Of a stretch of DNA of 64,000 bases, positions 58,958 through 64,000 are shown one piece after another. Made by a program: the position numbers and the translations under genes. The notes under the pieces were generated by a model, which was not told the origin of the DNA, did not search any database, and worked only from the letters and a program-made list of their open reading frames with translations. How positions within the stretch are numbered: position 1 is the first letter of the stretch; each line of letters starts with the position of its first letter. Origin of the DNA: Pseudevernia furfuracea (Eukaryota; Ascomycota; Lecanoromycetes; Lecanorales; Parmeliaceae); contig JAIUPT010000013.1 of NCBI GenBank assembly GCA_022315425.1, forward strand, positions 744,001 through 808,000, written 5' to 3'.

Positions 58958-59720
58958 GGTTATGAGCTCGAACGCAGAGCATCTTTTAATAATATTACAT
59001 TAAGTCATTCGCTAACTTATTCAAGATGTTTTAATTAGACTAAAAGTCTCAGCACGTCTATCGCTCTATTCGCGAAAAACATATCGCGAGCGAGTAGTCT
59101 TATACTATAACGAAAATATAAAATTAATGTCACGACGTCTGAAATATTAGTCGAAAGAAAAGAATATAAAAATAATTTTAATTTTAAAATTCAATAAAGC
59201 GCAAAGCGTAGCGCTAAGATTATATTATTAGTCGCAAATCGCAAGAAACGAATCGCGCGCTAGATTAATCAATAAGCGATATTATTTCGTCTATGAATCA
59301 CGCTAAATAGACGACTATTATGAATTAAGTAGACGACTATTATAATCGTAAAGATGTTATTTAATTATTAACGCAAGAGTGTTAATCGTGATAGACTCAC
59401 TTGCGGTCGTTAGGCCCTTAGTGGTGAACAGTCAAATAACGCTATCAGTCATATGACGTCTAACAAAATCAACGAAAATCGTTGTTTTCAGACAGTCACA
59501 ATAAAATCTCACAACGTGATAAGACTATATCATCGAAGTCTTTCGATAGAATCTGCTTGCTTAATTACGTCTCGTAGTCGAAATTGTCGTTACTCAAAAA
59601 GTCGAAACTTTTTTATAGCTTTATACGACGTAATATAACAGATTTACGAAAAAAGACTCGCGATCACGTAATAGTAAATTATATATGTATTTTATCTAGT
59701 ATAAGTTATCGTATATATTT
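58805..59720 (+). mobile_element. 5' end of a copia family B relative
   Basis: A 153-bp LTR (58805-58957) with tgtcaaaatc start and ...tctatattttaata end (CA decayed to TA) is followed by the primer site ggttatgagctc (58958-58969) and a leader that matches the family B leader (cttattca, ttttaatt, gtctcagc in the same order). The element breaks off and copia copy 6 starts at 59721. No gag-pol is present. Confidence 0.68.
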
Positions 59721-59842
59721 TATCAAGAATAGGTGATAGAACACTTAGTTGTTAACTGTAGAATGCTACGAGAGTAAAGAGCGACTATGAGGATGCGCCT
59801 TAGCGCATCACGTGACCATGTCACGTGACCCGAATTTTGACA
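59721..59842 (-). repeat. 3' LTR of copia family A copy 6
   Basis: 122 bp, family A type, with both TCACGTGA boxes conserved. Confidence 0.9.
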
Positions 59843-60429
59843 CTCCTCTTCGCTCGCATACTCAAACATACGAAAACACGATTTTCGCACTTCGCGACGC
59901 AAAAAAAACCCCCAATCGGGTTAGCGCGAAATCCGGTTCACAAAAGTGAAGAAACCAAGTTCTGAAAACGACTATGTCAAATTCGAAGACATGTAAAAAT
60001 CCGTTCTGGTCCTTCATACAAAACTTCCATTTTCCGGAAAAAGGCGGTTTTTGAAAGTTTTCTTTGGAATAGACCTGGTGCACACCAAATTTCTACCAAA
60101 ACGCGGCCGGTGATACGGCTCATGACTGGCTGCAGCAGCGGCCGGGCGTGTGATAGCGACGGAATTCAGCGCTGAGGCGCCGAACGAGACCTGAACGAGG
60201 CCCGAGGGTATGGCATCCATCCAGGGGCCATGGTGGTAAACCGAATAAGGGCGACACGCCAGCGGCAGTTGCGGCAGTCCAAGAATGGGTACATGAGACC
60301 CGAAAGAGGCTGAGGGTTTGAGACAAGAGACATCGGAAGAATACTGAAGATTTGACGTCCACAGGCAAGGTGAATAGCGTCACTCCTCTGGAACTGACGA
60401 CTCCAGGTTAGAAGCAAGAGCGCTGAGGG

Positions 60430-63400
60430 TTAGTCTTTGACGCTGAGGGGATGTTCTGAGACTGATTTCACCCCAAGGGCATCGCGAAAGGCAACGAATT
60501 TGTCGAGGCAGAGGGCTTTGATGAGATCGTCGATCATTTGTTTATTCGTGAATACGAATTGCATGTTCACGGTGTCGTCATTGACTTTTTCACGCACGAA
60601 ATGATGAGCGATATTAATGTGCTTGATGCGAATATGAAACTAAGCGTTCTTAACGAGGGTAATTACGCCCTAATTGTCGTCGAAGATTATGATAGTCTTC
60701 GAGTCAGAGTTCCGAGACCGCAGAAGTTGATTGAAAAGAGTTTTTAATTAAATAACTTCTTTGATAATTAACGTTTGATCGATATACTCGACTTCGCAAG
60801 TGAATAACGCGACGATAACTTGACGCTTTGATGATCAGCTGATGGCGTCGCTATCGACGTTGAATAGATAGTCGAAGATAGACCTTCGAGTCGAGTCGTT
60901 AGTTCAATCGAAATCGATATACTCGATGAGGGCTTGAAGGGATCCTTTGTACACGAGTTCGTAGTGCATCGTGTCTCTAAGATATCGAAAGATTCGAATC
61001 ACTGCATTTCAGTGTGTCTGAGTCGAGTTGACTAAATAGCGACTAACAAGAGAGACAGTATAGACGATATTAGAACGAGTTTTTAACATGATATATATGA
61101 GAGATCTCACGACGAATTGATAATTCTCGCACAGCTTTCTCGAGGCAATATAGCCCTCTTTCGCAGATTGTAGCTTGCGACTGATTTTCAGAGACGTGAA
61201 GACTGAATTAAGACTTCAGTAATTGAAATGCTTTAAGAAACGAGTGACATAGACTGCTTGTTTCAGACGAAGAATATCGACGACACGATCCCTTTTGACG
61301 ATTATGTCTAAATAATAGACGTAAGATTTCAAGTCGAACATGTAAAACTTGTTATTGAGAGCCTTTTTAATGCGCTGAATATCGATTTTGCTAAGATCGA
61401 TAATTAATATATCGTTCATATAGAGAGCTATAATAATGCCCTCCTTGACGTTCATAAAGACACTCTCGTTCGATTCGATGAGTATTAATTCGAATTTCTT
61501 TATATACTTCGAGAAGTGCTAATATCAAATTCTAAGAGATTACTTGAGTTCATAGAGAATCTTATTCAGCTTATAAACTTTGATGTCGTTCTTATTGAAA
61601 TCATCGAGCTGTCGCACATAAATCGTCTCTTGAACGTTATCGTAAAGAAAGACGATTTTGACGTTTATTTGTTTCACGTTTCAATTCAGAATCGCTGTTA
61701 GAACAAAGATCGTCTTATAACTTATAAGCTTGATCACTAAGACGAACGTGTTATAATAGTCACGATTCTTCTGTTATTCGAAATCTCGAATCACTTAACG
61801 AGTCTTATAGCGAGTAACTTTCTTAACGAGATCTCGCTTTACGATATAGACTCAGCGACCTCTCAGAATATAAGTATCTAAAGACGTCTGAATTAGATAT
61901 CAAGTATTATTGTTCATAAGAGATTTATATTCGTCTTACATAACGAGCTCTCAGTGCATACGAGAGAGTTAATTGAAAATGATCTGTTGATAGATCGTCG
62001 ACTCGAAAATATTCGACTTATTAACATGATTCGTCAATAACGCAAAGGTCACGAATGTTCTCGAGAGAGAATTAGATGATAGATCTCGCAGATTCGAAAT
62101 CGTAATGTCGAGATGATCAAGAAGTACTCTTTGAATCGCACTTAGCTCGAGGTCTTCGCGAATCATTTCGACGACAGTGAGGAAACGAGTTATTCTTTCG
62201 ATAATTAATAATGCAGCAATTAACCGAGAGACTCGCGCGAACGCGATCGATAATACGACTCGTGCGAAGGACGAGGGCTTTAATATAGGCGTCTGCTTTT
62301 CAGCTAATCATGGGAAATTTGATCTTGATCTATTTATTGCAGGTGCAGATACAGTCGTTGAGAACTTTATAATAAGAATAATATCTTTCGAAATATTAAT
62401 AATACGCTATTCATTAAGTGTCTTCTTTACAGCGAATATTAATATATAAAGACGTTATCGCTTGATCGAGAACTTATAAGCGTTTATCTTTTCTTCGAAA
62501 TTCACAATTAAGAGACGCTTCTCAACGAAGTGAATATTATTAACTCGAATAATCTTCTTCTTGATGAGATTATATAGACGAAAAATGAACTCCTCTTTAT
62601 ACTCTAGAAGAACACACTTTTCGCTTTTATTTACGAGTTTCTTTTAAATACGCTTCAACGCATAAACGATGAAATCAATCGTTCGCAGATGAGATAAAAT
62701 GGGCTTTCGATAATGAAAAGTCTCAAATGACGTTATAATAATTCGAACGTTGAGAGATCGCAACATCAAATAATTAATAATAACCACGATTTCAGATCAG
62801 AAAGACTTGTTAAGCTGAAAACTTAATAGTATAAAATGCATCTTATACAGCAAGATCTGCTCAAAACGTTCGATCGTCTCGTTCATTTCGAAGTTCTCAG
62901 ATACAGTGAGCTTCTATCTAATTTCGTACTGAAGAAGATAATTCAAGAAGATCTTAAACATATACTCTTTCTCATTGTCGAGACGAATACGATAGATCTT
63001 ATAGTCTCGTGACTCTAGAAAGACTTTGAAACGTAAGAAAATAATAAACGTTTTACTCTTATAACGAATGTAGTACACTTCAGAATAGGAGATGAAATTA
63101 TTCTTAAATATTATAAAGTATCTATAGACATTAAATTTAGTAGGGGACAGAGACTCTACGAGATTATTATAAACAAATTCGTCAGACTGCGTTTCTGACT
63201 CTATGAGACTATTATAAGAAATAGTCTTCTGACGTTCTATAATATAGTATTCGCAGATGTACTCCTTCGCAATGTTCTTAATGAAGTTCATCTCAACGAT
63301 CATATTTGAGAGCTTATTTAGATTGTTTTGACTCAAATAACTCATACGAGCATATCAGAGTTGATAAATAAGATTCGAGAACATACTGTAGACGATCAAA

Positions 63401-64000
63401 GCACTATTTCGACTCTATCAGAGATTCAAAAAGAAGAGATCACGATTACGAGTATCGATAAGCTTTAGATCGTTCTTAATAAGAATATATTCTATCTTAT
63501 AAAAGAAGACAGCGATATCGAAGTTTAGAAGTTTATCGATCGAGAGAAGATTGACGTTCATATCGAACACATATAAGACATTTCGCAGAGTGACTGTTAC
63601 ACACTCTTTTCTAATCACACAGTCGAGATTAATAATGTTATAGTCTTGAGACTACACTTCGCTTCTCTCGATATCCTTGATCGATCGAAAATAGATCTTT
63701 TCGTAGATAATAAATATCGAACGATTCGCGAAAGAATAACGAGAGCAGTCTGAATCTACGACGACTCGAGTAAGAAGATTCACGAAATTCGCAGCTATGA
63801 GACTATGTTCGAGAGCTTTCGTGACGATTAGATTAATGACTTGATTATTAGCCGCATCGAGAATATTGAAGTCGTTCGAATTAATATTCGAATAGTATAT
63901 AATGAAGTTTAGTTTCTTCAAAAAGATATAATTGATATTGAGATAATCGTTCTTCTCTGAAGCAGAGGCATTAAAAGACGTCTCTTCGATACGCTTACGC
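60430..64000 (-). pseudogene. Copia gag-pol pseudogene, copy 6 (partial)
   Basis: The pol stop is at 60432-60430. RNase H is partly overlapped on the other strand by a meaningless open frame at 60538-60747. The RT box YMND is at 61422-61411 in the open piece 61455-61216. The integrase, open for 143 residues at 63345-62914, begins SYLSQNNLNKLSNM and includes RIRLDNEKEY. The protease-downstream piece is at 63618-63418. The protease motif DSD is at 63756-63748. The gag end is beyond 63921. It is broken by nonsense changes like the other copies. Confidence 0.84.

Larger units (their letters stand above)
59721..64000 (-). mobile_element. Copia family A, copy 6 (cut by right edge)
   Basis: The 3' LTR (59721-59842), decayed purine tract ctcctcttcgctcg, a comparatively clean 3' non-coding region, and pol back to gag are present; the 5' end is outside the window. 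The 3' region lacks a segment of about 90 bp seen in copies 4 and 5 (between the gag-less duplicated gtcttctctgaagtcg part and gagacaagagac). The LTR starts tatcaag, with the terminal TG changed to TA. Confidence 0.88.

Overview
The window looks like an AT-rich, transposon-packed compartment of a filamentous ascomycete (Pezizomycotina) genome. The reasons are: two intact genes with short fungal GT-AG introns; Tad1-type LINE, Ty1/copia, Ty3/gypsy and Fot1/pogo families; and dense C-to-T / G-to-A decay of every long repeat, with Gln and Trp codons turned into stops, as expected of repeat-induced point mutation (RIP). I cannot name the species.

Layout. 1-4640 is a minus-strand Tad1-like LINE, cut by the left edge. 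4641-10503 is decayed Ty3/gypsy sequence (an RNase H fragment, then RT, RNase H, integrase and a partial 3' LTR) interrupted by a 3' fragment of copia family A. 10504-23190 holds two family A copies facing tail to tail (copy 1 plus, copy 2 minus), making a palindrome of roughly 12.7 kb. 23191-28544 is a second copia family, B (minus), whose RT gene is cut by copy 2. 28703-29037 is a candidate solo LTR. 29206-30430 is an intact two-exon gene (minus) with SUMO-interacting-like motifs and an F-box-like motif. 32142-33318 is a Ty3/gypsy LTR containing a 9-bp-unit minisatellite, followed by a decayed reading frame that is split by complete family A copy 3 (33852-40548) and resumes to about 43312. 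43313-50266 is complete family A copy 4 (minus), carrying a clean solo LTR of another family at 45034-45217. 50145-51495 is a 3' fragment, copy 5, sharing an LTR with copy 4. 51496-53899 is a Fot1/pogo DNA transposon. 54222-58242 is an intact 12-exon glycoside hydrolase family 63-type gene. 58805-59720 is the 5' end of a family B relative. 59721-64000 is family A copy 6 (minus), cut by the right edge.

How it fits together. The two host genes sit in islands of ordinary base composition between RIP-decayed elements and are not obviously linked in function. All retroelement reading frames are broken. Family A has 122-bp TG...CA LTRs, a primer-binding site matching the anticodon stem-loop of initiator tRNA-Met, gag-PR-IN-RT-RNase H order, a long 3' non-coding region and a purine-rich tract before the 3' LTR. 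Points worth following: the RIP pattern spares CpG; a CpA-rich minisatellite escaped it; protease and RT active-site changes are shared by all five family A copies that carry those genes; and several junctions imply recombination between copies.
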